Shown here: positions 1 through 9,387 of the stretch, piece after piece
How the letters are laid out: every line of letters starts with the position of its first letter
Numbering within the stretch: position 1 is the stretch's first letter
Assembly: GCA_024114885.1 (NCBI GenBank)
Contig: CP099425.1
Location: 1,922,001-1,986,000 of the forward strand
Direction of reading: 5' to 3'
From: Septoria linicola
Lineage: Eukaryota; Ascomycota; Dothideomycetes; Mycosphaerellales; Mycosphaerellaceae
Length of the DNA stretch: 64,000 nucleotides
The notes under the pieces: generated by a model
The model's database searches: none
What the model saw: only the letters and a program-made list of their open reading frames with translations
Told to the model about the DNA's origin: nothing
Translations under genes and position numbers: made by a program

Positions 1-271
1 CATATGATGTCCTTCTCAGGTAGTAGTATCTAGAAATCTTCTTCGCGATGACCCCGTCAAGACTTTCATGAACAAAGCATTTGCAAGTCGCGTCGCTTCC
101 GCGTAAGAAGAGTGAAACTGTGAAACACATCTCGGCAACTTTCGGTCCGCTGTTGACCGAACAACCTCAGACCACATCTGCTCTCCTTTAGCACTATTGT
201 TATGTGAGGTTGACTACTAATCGAAAGCTCCCAAAGAAGCCAATACAAAATTCTGCGTCAATCAAATCACA

Positions 272-1120
272 ATGCAATACCCTCAAGCCTCTCTGCCAGG
301 CCTCCCAACCGAGCTGCGGCTCATGATTCTGCAATACGCTCTTGAAGACACACGCATAGACGTCCGTCGCTACAGGAAGAAGCACGAAAATAACAACAAA
401 CTCTACAACAAACTCAAGTCGACAATTGCACCAACAAGCCAGACCAAACGAAGTCCCTGGTCAATCCTGCAAATCAACTCTCGCATCCGCAACGAAGCCC
501 ACCAGCTCTTCTTCTCCTCAAGTGCATTCCACTTCCACGACGCCCTCTCGTCCCCCGACTTCTCCAACTTTTTATCAACTATCGGAGCTTCTGCCATCTC
601 GCATATCAGAACTCCCTACTTCCATACTAGAGGACGATGTACAATGTTTGGCATCGAACCAGAGTAAGTCAGCACTCCATCCAAACTCCATATATCTCCC
701 AATCCCAAATCCAAACTCCAGAAGAGATCCAAGAACTGACATGTACCCTCTTCTTCCTTCTCCTATAGCTGCCTCCCCACATCATCCTCCTACTCAGATG
801 GCTGGCTCTCTGATTCCTTTTCCCACAGCTCAGACTACTGCCTACGCGATTTGCGCGTTGATCTCTCCTCTCCACAGTCCAACAACACTGTGAGCAAAGA
901 TCCCTTTGCCGGAGCGTTTTCCACCCGCCTCTGGACAAACCACAACCCATCTTCTTCCCAACTGTGCTCAAATGGAGCGTTTGGATGTCGAGAGCAAACG
1001 TATGAGGCGTTCAAAGCTGCGGGACTACTCGGATTGAGGGCTGGAGATGACTTGACAGCTGAAGTTGTGATGAAGTTGTTCGAAGTCATGACGAGGGATA
1101 ATAGTTCTAGTGCGGCGTAG
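272..1120 (+). CDS. F-box-like / 2EXR-like orphan protein
   Basis: Two exons, 272-663 and 769-1120, joined by a 105-nt intron (GTAAGT donor, CTATAG acceptor); the split codon restores one frame of 247 residues. The N-terminus (LPTELRLMILQYALED, then WSILQINSRIRNEAHQLFF) matches the pattern of fungal F-box-like/2EXR proteins: a Leu-Pro-x-Glu-[LI] helix followed by a conserved CR/NSRIRNEA-type helix. That is family knowledge; no catalytic motif is visible. The second half is Ser-rich and then ends in a compact segment. Such proteins form large, fast-evolving families in dothideomycetes with no established function. Its 3' end faces the 3' end of the NIPA gene, 336 bp away. The coding call is good; the functional call is weak. 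Confidence 0.6.
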
Positions 1121-1456
1121 CATAGCTTAGTATAGAATATAGCCTTGCCGGCGGCATCACTTCCTTTTGAGTGATATGTACAGGACTGTCAGGTCTCGTC
1201 TCATTGTACAGGCAACATTACACACACGCTTAACAAGACACACACATCCCGCGGGTCGCTTTCGCTACTGGAAGTCTCCCTTTCCCTTTTCTTCATAATG
1301 ATCATCATCAGAAGACCACCTCTTCGCCTCAACAATATCCAGCTCCTCGAAGAAATCCTCGTTACTCCTTGTCGTATTCCTATCCCCGCTATGCTGTCGA
1401 CCACGAAAATACATCGAAAACAAAGCGCCCCTCAGCCGTGGAAGCGAAATCGAACG

Positions 1457-3621
1457 CTATACAAATGCTCTTCCACTCCTTCCAGTACCCTCGCTACCAC
1501 CATCGCGTCGAACATGTGCATCGTAATCGTCGTCGTCAGAATCGTAATCATCACGTCGTCGTCGACCAAGATCTCCACTAGCGCCGAGGACTTCTGGGCT
1601 GGAGCTCATTCCAGATGTGACTTGCCACTCATCGCTGTCACTGCGTCGTTCTTGCTCCTCACTTTCTTCAGTATACACAGGAAGGATCTTGTGGGAGTCC
1701 CCATGCACCAGACCAAGACGCTCCTCTTCGGTTGTGGTGTTGCCTCGCGGATCGCGAGTATTGCTGCCACGGCTCTGGAACGACAGCGCGCCTCTGCTAG
1801 TAGGCCTGTTGCCATCTACAGAGCCAGCGTCTGATCGATTGCGCGAAAACACATTCTGGAAGGAGAATGAGCGACTTGCGCCAGTGTTTGGTCTCCCTCC
1901 ACTACTATGCGGAGGCACTCGTGGAGGTGCCAGGCTGCTGGTTTGAGAACCCGCTCGATCTCGCTCGCTCACTTGGCTTGAGAAGTGAATGTGCTGCGAG
2001 CTACTTGAAGCGCCTTTGTATGCCGTGTCCTCATCGTTGTGACCTTCAACGTGTCGTGATCCGCCGGGAATGCTGTAAACGTGCTCCTGCGCGTCGTGCT
2101 TGTCGGCCGAGACGCTGTCGAGCGGCACAGGACTATGACCTCTCTGCCGTCTTTGGGTAAAGTTTCGACCTATTCGACCGAAGAACCCGGGGTGCACCTC
2201 GCTGTCAGGTTCACTGATGTCGTCCGGGAATTGAGACATGCCCAAAGGAGGACGAGGTGTTTTTGGTCGACGCACCGAACCTCCATCTTGCGTCGAGACG
2301 GTCTTTCGTCTTCGAAGTCCGTCCCATTCTACCACCTCGTTCTCGCCAATGGGTTCCATTCGCTCTTCGTGTATTCTTATGGCTTCTTCTGCTTCCTTCT
2401 TCGTCCTCGTCTTACTGAGAGCTCGGATGATACCTGCTCCACCACGTATCGTATCTGCACGCGGCTCGTATTCAGGCTCCTCGACTTCAGCTGCGGCTCT
2501 TATCTGGTCCAGATCTCCACTCAGCACCTTGTTGTCGGGAATCTCCTTGGAGGATTTGGCCAGTTGTAGGAGCACGACGCCCGAGCAAATGGTAAGAAAG
2601 CCCATGACTACGTCGATGATCTGGTTTGTCGTGCCGTGAAAGCCACGGAACAGCACCGCCGATGTGATTATCGTCGAAGAGGTGAAGTAGACGTAGTATG
2701 TAGGTGTGACCAATGCAGCGTTAAAGATATTGAGTGCTTTCTGTAGAACTGTCAGCTAGTGACGGGCAGGGGTACTGTACCGCGACTCACATTCAGATAA
2801 ATGATCTCAGTCAACAGAGTGCATATCACAAAGACGAATAGCACATATGTGAACCACTTGTTAAACTGCTGCTCTCCTCCTATGGCAGCAATGATGGTAG
2901 CACCCAGCCCTTGGGTAGCGACCACACTCAGACCGCCGATCAAACTGCAGATTGTCAAGTATACCATCATGCTCTTCTTGCCGTATTTCGGAGCGACCCA
3001 GATTGCGACTGCCGCACATCCAACAAGGATGACTCCAGCGAAGGCGAGAAAACCGGGCGCAATCACGTAGGACTGCATTTCCTGGATGTTCGCAACGGCG
3101 GATTGTTCTGGCGCATTAAGCGTAATAACCACAGATCCAACGATGCACAAAAAGCAGGCCACCCAGCCCACAAAGCTCAGTCTCTCTTTCAGGATCCACC
3201 ACGACAGCACAGCGCAGACAACGACCGAAATGGCTCCTAGTGGTGTGACCAGAATCGCATCAGTGAAAGCGTAGGCGACAAAGTTGCAGATCTCGCCGAC
3301 AATCATCAGAGTCATGCCCAACCACCACCAGGCGTTCTTGAGATATCCATAGCCTTCTCCTGCTTCTTCTTGGTACTTGACGTTCGCCTTGAGCAGTCCC
3401 ACCTTTTTGATGACGAATGACATGCCGATGAACAGTCCCGATGCTACAGCAAGCACGATGCCGACAATCTTGTAGAAACCCGGTCGAGGCGTCTTCCCAT
3501 CAGCAGTTGCTGTGGACGAGGCTGTGGCAGAAGCACTGCTTGTCGGCGTTGCCGATGGCTCGCTTTCCTGTCGCAGCACCAGATCGGCTGCTCTGAACAG
3601 GACATGGCCGGCAGTGTCCAT
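1457..3621 (-). CDS. NIPA-type magnesium transporter (DUF803)
   Basis: Two exons, 3621-2791 and 2740-1457, with a 50-nt intron (GTGAGT...CTACAG), giving 704 residues. About nine hydrophobic helices span residues ~45-370. They include the paired EamA-like half (LVTPLGAISVVVCAVLSWW, LKERLSFVGW) and the typical NIPA segment GTVPLPVTS-like turn replaced across the splice by KALNIFNAALVTPTYYVYF. NIPA proteins carry Mg2+ and related cations at plasma or endosomal membranes. The last ~330 residues are hydrophilic, Arg/Ser-rich and probably cytosolic and disordered, which is the usual fungal arrangement. The start ATG at 3621 is followed by a short hydrophilic leader before the first helix. The gene is divergent from COG4. 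Confidence 0.88.
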
Positions 3622-4304
3622 TGCAGCCTTGCTCGCTTCAAGCGGTATGGAGATATGGGGGGTTCGGAGCCGCTGTTATAGCTGGGGAGCTACAGAGTGC
3701 CCACATGTAGCCCAGTGCAGCTTCGCCAGTGCGCCTTCCTCTCTGTGCTCTCGTCTGCTGACACACTTTCTTCGCAGCTGCCTTCTGTGTGCCTCGCAAC
3801 AGTTAGCGTGGGCGTGGGTGGTGGATCGGTGGACGGCAAGTACGGTCGACTGGGCAAGGACGAATGGCAGCCAAATGTATATGCAAAGAATGGTATACAG
3901 ACAGACAGACGAATGTTAGACAGCGAGCGTCATCCAAGAGAAACACGGCAGCGATAAGCAATTGTTTACGACTGTGGACCCCAGCGGCTAGTTAACTTAG
4001 AACGCACTGTGGCTGAAGGAGCAACACGCAATTCGAGGCTGCGAACATGTACCCTTGTGCTCTAAGTTACTCTGAGCCGTGCTCCAGCTTGCTAGATGTG
4101 CACACAAGCGAATTGCATGTTCCTTTGGCCTTGACGGTGGACGACGACAGGCCAAACATCAACAGACTCGCATCAAAACACGCGACCACGCGACTTGGCT
4201 GGGAAAGCCACGCTAACTTAGCCATGGCATGTTTCAGAATTGACATCTGACATTGAACCCTAACACCGCCCACGTACACCACTCCTCCCCACCATCTCTT
4301 GACA
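3622..4304. other. Divergent intergenic region, NIPA gene / COG4
   Basis: This 683-base stretch separates two divergently transcribed genes and must hold both promoters. No open frame with coding character, RNA gene or repeat is seen. Confidence 0.6.
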
Positions 4305-6662
4305 ATGCCACTGCTCACCAATGGCCACTCCAATGGCGAGCAGCCGGATGTATACAATGCCGCATCAGTGGGGGAGATTCGAGCTGCTCTGCAAGAACTA
4401 TCGCAACGAGAGGCCACCGTGACCTCCCGTCTGGACAGCTTGCTTGCTTCCCAGAAGGACCTCAATCGCCAGCTCAGTCGCTTGGACCTGGCACGTGCTC
4501 AGCTAGGCTCACAAGTGATTGCCACACGCAACATCAGCAATGGCATGCTTTCCAATGCAGCTTCCACAGCACATCGGATTTCTGGTGCTGTCAAGAAACT
4601 CGACCAGGAACAGGCTGCCGTGAAAGCCACCCTGGATGTCGTCGAACAGGTGGCCGAGCTCAAAGCATGTGTCCTTGGCGTGCATGGATCGATGGGTGCT
4701 CCTCAGGACTGGGAAACCGCTGCAGACTATTTACATCGAGCTTTCAAGATTCCCGACGCCGTCATCGATGGGGCCTTTGCAGAAGAGATTGTGCCCACGG
4801 CAGAAGTGCCAGATCCGCCAAGAGTTACGCTTGACAATGCTGCAGAGAGTCTGAAAGGTCTGTTTATGCGCGAATTCGAGAAAGCAGAGAATGATGGCGA
4901 CGGAGCACGGATTACTCGCTTTTTCAAGCTGTTCCCGCTGATCGGACGTGGGGATGTTGGACTGGAAGCATATGGCCGCTATGTTTGTACAGGAATTGCA
5001 AAGCGTGCTCGTGGCAATATGAGCTCTACCCAAAGACGAGACGGAATGTTCTACGCTCAAGCATTGACGAAACTCTTCGAACACATTGCTCAAATCGTGG
5101 AAGGGCACCAGCCGCTTGTGGAACGCCACTATGGTCCTGGCAGCATGACGAAAGTCATCGAACGCATACAGATCGAGGCCGATCGACAAGGAGGACTGAT
5201 CCTCGACAGTTGGTCGGAAGACCGCCGCGTGCATCGCAGGATGACTGAGATCAAGAGTTATCCATTCAACTTCTTCGTGCAGAGTTTCCTGCCAGCGCAG
5301 AAATCCAGCTTACCCACCAGGACTGGCTCACCTGCGCCAGGCTCAGGCCGGACGAGCGAAGACGACAGCGTAGACATGAAAGAGGTCGACGCTCTGCTCA
5401 ATGAGAGTGCGGTCATGCTAGGACGCTGGTCATTGTACACTCGCTTCCTAGCGGGCAAGACGAGCGCTCATGATCACAACCTCGATGGCGACTTGCATCT
5501 GCCAACGTTCTTGGTACACAGCACGCTGCAAAAGAAAATCACGGAATTGCTTGTCGATCCCTTTAACGCCATGGCGACGTTCTTCTTCCGTCGCTCAGTC
5601 GAGAAGTCCTTTCAGATCGATGAGCCTCCATCTGATCTGACACTCAATCCGAACAAGCAGCTCGGGTCGAGTCCACCTTTCATTACATCGGCGGTCGACG
5701 ATATTATGTACATTGTTGATCAGGTTCTGAAGCGAACGCTTTCGACCTCTCAGCTGAGTATCGTGCGCAATGTCATACCCTCCATTGGCAGAGTATTGGG
5801 CACAGATTTCTTTGGCATGGAGCAACGAAAGATGCGTGACGAAAGCTATCCCAAAGCGGCGATTCAAGGCGCTTTGCCTCCGGAGAGCCTCATCATCTCG
5901 TTCCTGGTCCTCGTCAACAACCTTGACGTCGCTACGGATTACGTCCGAAGGATCATACGAACATGTCTGGGTAACGCCTCGGTAGCACAGGCTCAGCAGA
6001 ACGACGCCGAGTCCTTGTTGTTGGACACATTTCCATTTGGGAAGGAAGCCGAAAATGCTGAGACTATCTTGCGCAACATGGAGAAGAACTTTGCCGAGAA
6101 GACCGCAGTGCTCGTCAACGAAGCAATCGAAGTGTTGCTAAAGCAAGTGATGCGACCACGTCTCCGACCAGTCTTTACTGAAACATTCAAGAACATCGAG
6201 TACGATGAAGACGCCAATGTAGGTGCTGATGACACTCCCTCCGACGACATCGTCGCTCAGCGCTTCGAACGAGGTTGGCAGGCATTCACCTTGCCTATCA
6301 AGCGAATCGCGACAGCCAAAATCTACGACAAGCTGATCACAGCGACCATCGCACATCTTGCGCGGACTCTGGAGAAACGAATCTGGTCCTACTATGGTCG
6401 CGTGAACGAGCTCGGAGCCATTCGTCTAGAAAGAGATATTGCAGCTATTGTAGCTACTGCTGTAAAGGGTGGCAAGTACGAGCTTCGCGATGCCTTCTCA
6501 CGTTGTACACAGATGACACTCATCATGAACATGGAAGACGACGAGTGGGAGGAGATTGCAAAGCTCAATGGACCTCAGCTTGATCGTGAAACAGGGATCG
6601 AGTGGAAGCTGGATGCTGGTGAGAGAAAGAGGGTGAGGGCGATCGTCAAGGATCGTGCTTAG
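4305..6662 (+). CDS. COG4: Conserved oligomeric Golgi complex subunit 4
   Basis: A single exon of 785 residues. COG4 belongs to lobe A of the COG tether and acts in intra-Golgi retrograde vesicle docking by binding SNAREs and Sly1. The N-terminal ~110 residues form the coiled-coil bundle (EIRAALQELSQREATVTSRL, then LARAQLGSQV). The long alpha-helical COG4 core follows (YLHRAFKIPDAVIDGAFAEE; FFKLFPLIGRGDVGLEAYGR; the C-terminal VNELGAIRLERDIAAIVATA). Length and order match fungal COG4. The first in-frame ATG is at 4305; a frame extended two codons upstream would begin at TTG and is not used. There are no introns. Confidence 0.93.
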   Translation: MPLLTNGHSNGEQPDVYNAASVGEIRAALQELSQREATVTSRLDSLLASQKDLNRQLSRLDLARAQLGSQVIATRNISNGMLSNAASTAHRISGAVKKLDQEQAAVKATLDVVEQVAELKACVLGVHGSMGAPQDWETAADYLHRAFKIPDAVIDGAFAEEIVPTAEVPDPPRVTLDNAAESLKGLFMREFEKAENDGDGARITRFFKLFPLIGRGDVGLEAYGRYVCTGIAKRARGNMSSTQRRDGMFYAQALTKLFEHIAQIVEGHQPLVERHYGPGSMTKVIERIQIEADRQGGLILDSWSEDRRVHRRMTEIKSYPFNFFVQSFLPAQKSSLPTRTGSPAPGSGRTSEDDSVDMKEVDALLNESAVMLGRWSLYTRFLAGKTSAHDHNLDGDLHLPTFLVHSTLQKKITELLVDPFNAMATFFFRRSVEKSFQIDEPPSDLTLNPNKQLGSSPPFITSAVDDIMYIVDQVLKRTLSTSQLSIVRNVIPSIGRVLGTDFFGMEQRKMRDESYPKAAIQGALPPESLIISFLVLVNNLDVATDYVRRIIRTCLGNASVAQAQQNDAESLLLDTFPFGKEAENAETILRNMEKNFAEKTAVLVNEAIEVLLKQVMRPRLRPVFTETFKNIEYDEDANVGADDTPSDDIVAQRFERGWQAFTLPIKRIATAKIYDKLITATIAHLARTLEKRIWSYYGRVNELGAIRLERDIAAIVATAVKGGKYELRDAFSRCTQMTLIMNMEDDEWEEIAKLNGPQLDRETGIEWKLDAGERKRVRAIVKDRA

Positions 6663-7038
6663 TCTAGCCACGCAGACTACGTACAGGAACAACTGACAAG
6701 TCCTTGTTGATCCGAACACATTTCACATTTCCAGGTTGCTAAACTATCTCCGTCTTACAACACTGCAGCTGAGGCACTCCAACGCGATCCATCGTTGATA
6801 GAGCCACCAGCTGCTTCGGAAACTTAGGTGAAACAGCGATCTACGGCTGCCATTTGTTTTTGCACGTAATCCGCCAGGGAAAGCACATCTGCTAATGGAG
6901 GAAACAACTCCTGATTGCACCTGCAACACTCGCGACTCACTTCATGACCACCAGTCCTGCACTGTTCTGCCGCTACACTGACTTTTCGCATCCACCACCA
7001 ACCTACTCGCAACTCCTGGCTGACTATTCCTTACCAGC
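6663..7038. other. Intergenic region after COG4
   Basis: This 376-base stretch holds the COG4 3' end and the promoter of the Tubby-like gene. Nothing else is recognisable. Confidence 0.5.
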
Positions 7039-7879
7039 ATGGGCGCCTCTAACTCGACGCCAGAGCCACCATACACAGGCATGGTCTACGCCCCTAAACG
7101 AACCTTTGACATTACCTCGACTCATGGCAAGAGACTGGCTGGCGTGTACGAGATCAGAGAGAATGGACTGCCTCACTACTGCACAAACTTCACACGGGCA
7201 CGGCGTGGAATCAACATAAGCACGATCCATCGGCTCGAAGACGATGGCCGTCCTGGCGAGACCCTCGCAGCATTCAGAGGACACGGTCATTGGCACACGC
7301 GATATGGGTTAATGCTTGGAGATCCCTTCGTCATGCGTAAGACCAAGGTCGATCGTCAGGGCAAACCAATTCCGTGGGCCAAAGACAAGAAGCAGTGGCA
7401 AAAGATTCGAATCGGTTCCGCCGGCTCTTTTAGCTGGATGCCATATAGGTTCCAAGTCGACGGCAGGAAATTTCGATAGGAACGGTATGCCCAAGAGTTC
7501 TTCAGATCCCCACAGAGTGTGCTAATAGTCTGGTTGGTAGGGTCGTAGACCGTCGCTACATTGGCAATGCGGACAAAAAATGGGCACACTGGGCACTGGT
7601 TGACGAAGACGACAAGTCGAAGCAAATTCTTGCTGTATACGTGCACATTGTCGATGACGATGAGCACGGACAGCTGCGAGTCGCCCAGCTCAACCTTTAC
7701 GCTCCGCTTGGCCCAGACGTGGAGATCTCGGCCCTTGCTATCATGGAGGGCATGGAAAAGCTTCGAGGGCCTGAAGCCATCATCTACGAAAGCCCTGCCA
7801 TCGGTATGTGCTCGTGGTAATTTTTCATTGCGTAATAAGAACGCTGACGATGACTGCTGCAGGCGGCCCCTCCTGCTGA
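7039..7879 (+). pseudogene. Tubby-like (LURP/Tub-C) protein with in-frame TAG
   Basis: The model is exons 7039-7484, 7541-7803 and 7863-7879 with introns of 56 and 59 nt (GTATGC...TGGTAG and GTATGT...TGCAG). Phases agree throughout and give 242 codons. The sequence resembles the fungal Tubby C-terminal-like beta-barrel: RTFDITSTHGKRLAGVYEI, then FSWMPYRFQVDGRKFR, then ALVDEDDKSKQILAVYV. One codon, 7477-7479, is TAG and falls where these proteins normally carry Trp after FdGkkF(K/R). Single-base TGG to TAG would be a RIP-type change. If translation stops there the product is 146 residues. A weak alternative donor (GTTCCA at 7449) would skip the stop but lose the conserved strand. It is either a recent pseudogene, a sequence error or alternatively spliced. 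The 3' end lies 22 bp from the convergent next gene. Confidence 0.6.
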
Positions 7880-7901
7880 TCAACGCATCGCTATCCGCAG
7901 T

Positions 7902-8774
7902 CTATAGCTTCGACTTGTCGACACTGAGGTCCTGATCCAGCTCAGTGGTACACAGTATGCACGTGTCCCTTAACGCTGGTAGTCGAGATTCGTGGTTCAC
8001 CTTCTGGTAGTCTTCGCTCGCGAGCATATCGGTGAAGTGGCGGATACCTATTGTCAAGAGTCAGCTCAGCCGTCTTCATCTTTTCTCAATCCTCAGACCC
8101 TCGATACAAATTAAGGACTTACTTGGATAATGCGCCAACGCAATCTCATCCCACCCATACTTGTCCTCCCCACCCGTCTTCTGATCCGGCACAACTTTAC
8201 CCACAATCTTCGCCGTCCCACCTCTCCTCTTCCCAATACTCTCTCCGAACGCTTTCCCATACTTCAGATAACTCTCATGCGCCTCCTTCCCAGGCTTAAA
8301 CGATAACAAATTGAGCATACTCACGGCCCCATTCTGCCCCAACTCAAACCCTTGACTCCACTTGAGAAGATCATCATTGAGCTCCAAACCCTGACTCGAA
8401 TTCGCCATTCGTGGCTTCGACAACGAGCCCGTCAATTCCGGCACATCACCCTTTTGCGGACGCAACAATCTCTCATTCTTCTTATCAAAGTCTTTGAGTA
8501 AACCAGACGGCACACCGGCGGTAATACTCCAATGGCGATGCACCCAGTCTGCTCCGAGATAGGTGTCGGGGATGGAGGTGGTAGCGGGGAGAATGAGCAG
8601 AAGATCCCATTTCTGGTTGAGAAGGTGTGTGGAGAGTTTTTCGGGCTTGATGATCCAGCGGACGACTTTGGATGCGACGAGGGGGGTGATGGAGTAGGAT
8701 TTCAGGGCGCGGAGGAATTGGGAGATGGAGGCGTTGGGGGCGAGGGCGAAGAGGTGGAGGGTTGTTAGAGGCAT
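7902..8774 (-). CDS. DUF1330-like dimeric alpha/beta-barrel protein
   Basis: Two exons, 8774-8123 and 8047-7902, with a 75-nt intron (GTAAGT...ATAG), giving 265 residues. The ATG at 8774 (MPLTTLHLFAL) is preferred over an upstream in-frame ATG at 8864, because the extra 30 residues are low-quality. The C-terminal half (GAVSMLNLLSFKPG, SYLKYGKAFGESIGKRRGG, DEIALAHYPSIRHFTDMLAS) has the pattern of a ferredoxin-like/DUF1330 barrel: a hydrophobic strand, then YxxYxxAf, then W/YDe(I/v)a(L/v)v.YPS...F. An N-terminal strand repeat is also present. The substrate is unknown. The two halves may form an intramolecular barrel dimer (inference). Confidence 0.72.
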
Positions 8775-9387
8775 GGTGGTTGAGATGTGAGGTTGTTTTT
8801 GTTTGAGAGGTTCAATTGTTATGAGTTGGGAGTGTGATACTTGGAAATTATCTATTGTTTTCATCTGGAGCCGTGTAGTACTATGGCAATGTGAGGAGGT
8901 CCGCTGTCAAGAGTGACGTTGTCGATGTCACTCAATGCCGAGGCCAAGATGAAGATCCCTGCGAGCGAGCGAAATAGTTCTGCCTCTTCTCTTTCAACAC
9001 GATGTGAGATGTTTCTGTATTGAAACATGACTTTCTTCGATGTTGTGTTTGTATGCTATCAGATGACAGGCGAGCAGAATACTCCAAGCTACTATGAGTA
9101 CAATCGTTTGCGAAATATAACAAAACCGACGCGTCGTATATCCTGGGTATCACGAAACACACGCGGTTCCAACACCATCGCTCAACGTGGCAGAATCGAC
9201 CATCATCTACTGAAGTCTCGCAACTTGACATGCCATATACCGTTTGCAGATGAAGTGCTCGATCTGCTGATCCTAGAGAACCCTGGAAGGCACCATTCCG
9301 TTGAAAAGATCGTGGAAGTTGTATGAGACAGTGGCATCCCTTGGCCTGCGAAGCCTCCGAAAATCCCTTTGGACCAGCTCGGAGCTG
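8775..9387. other. Intergenic region
   Basis: 613 bases between two genes on the minus strand. It holds the promoter of the DUF1330-like gene and the 3' flank of the next gene. No feature is recognised. Confidence 0.5.
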
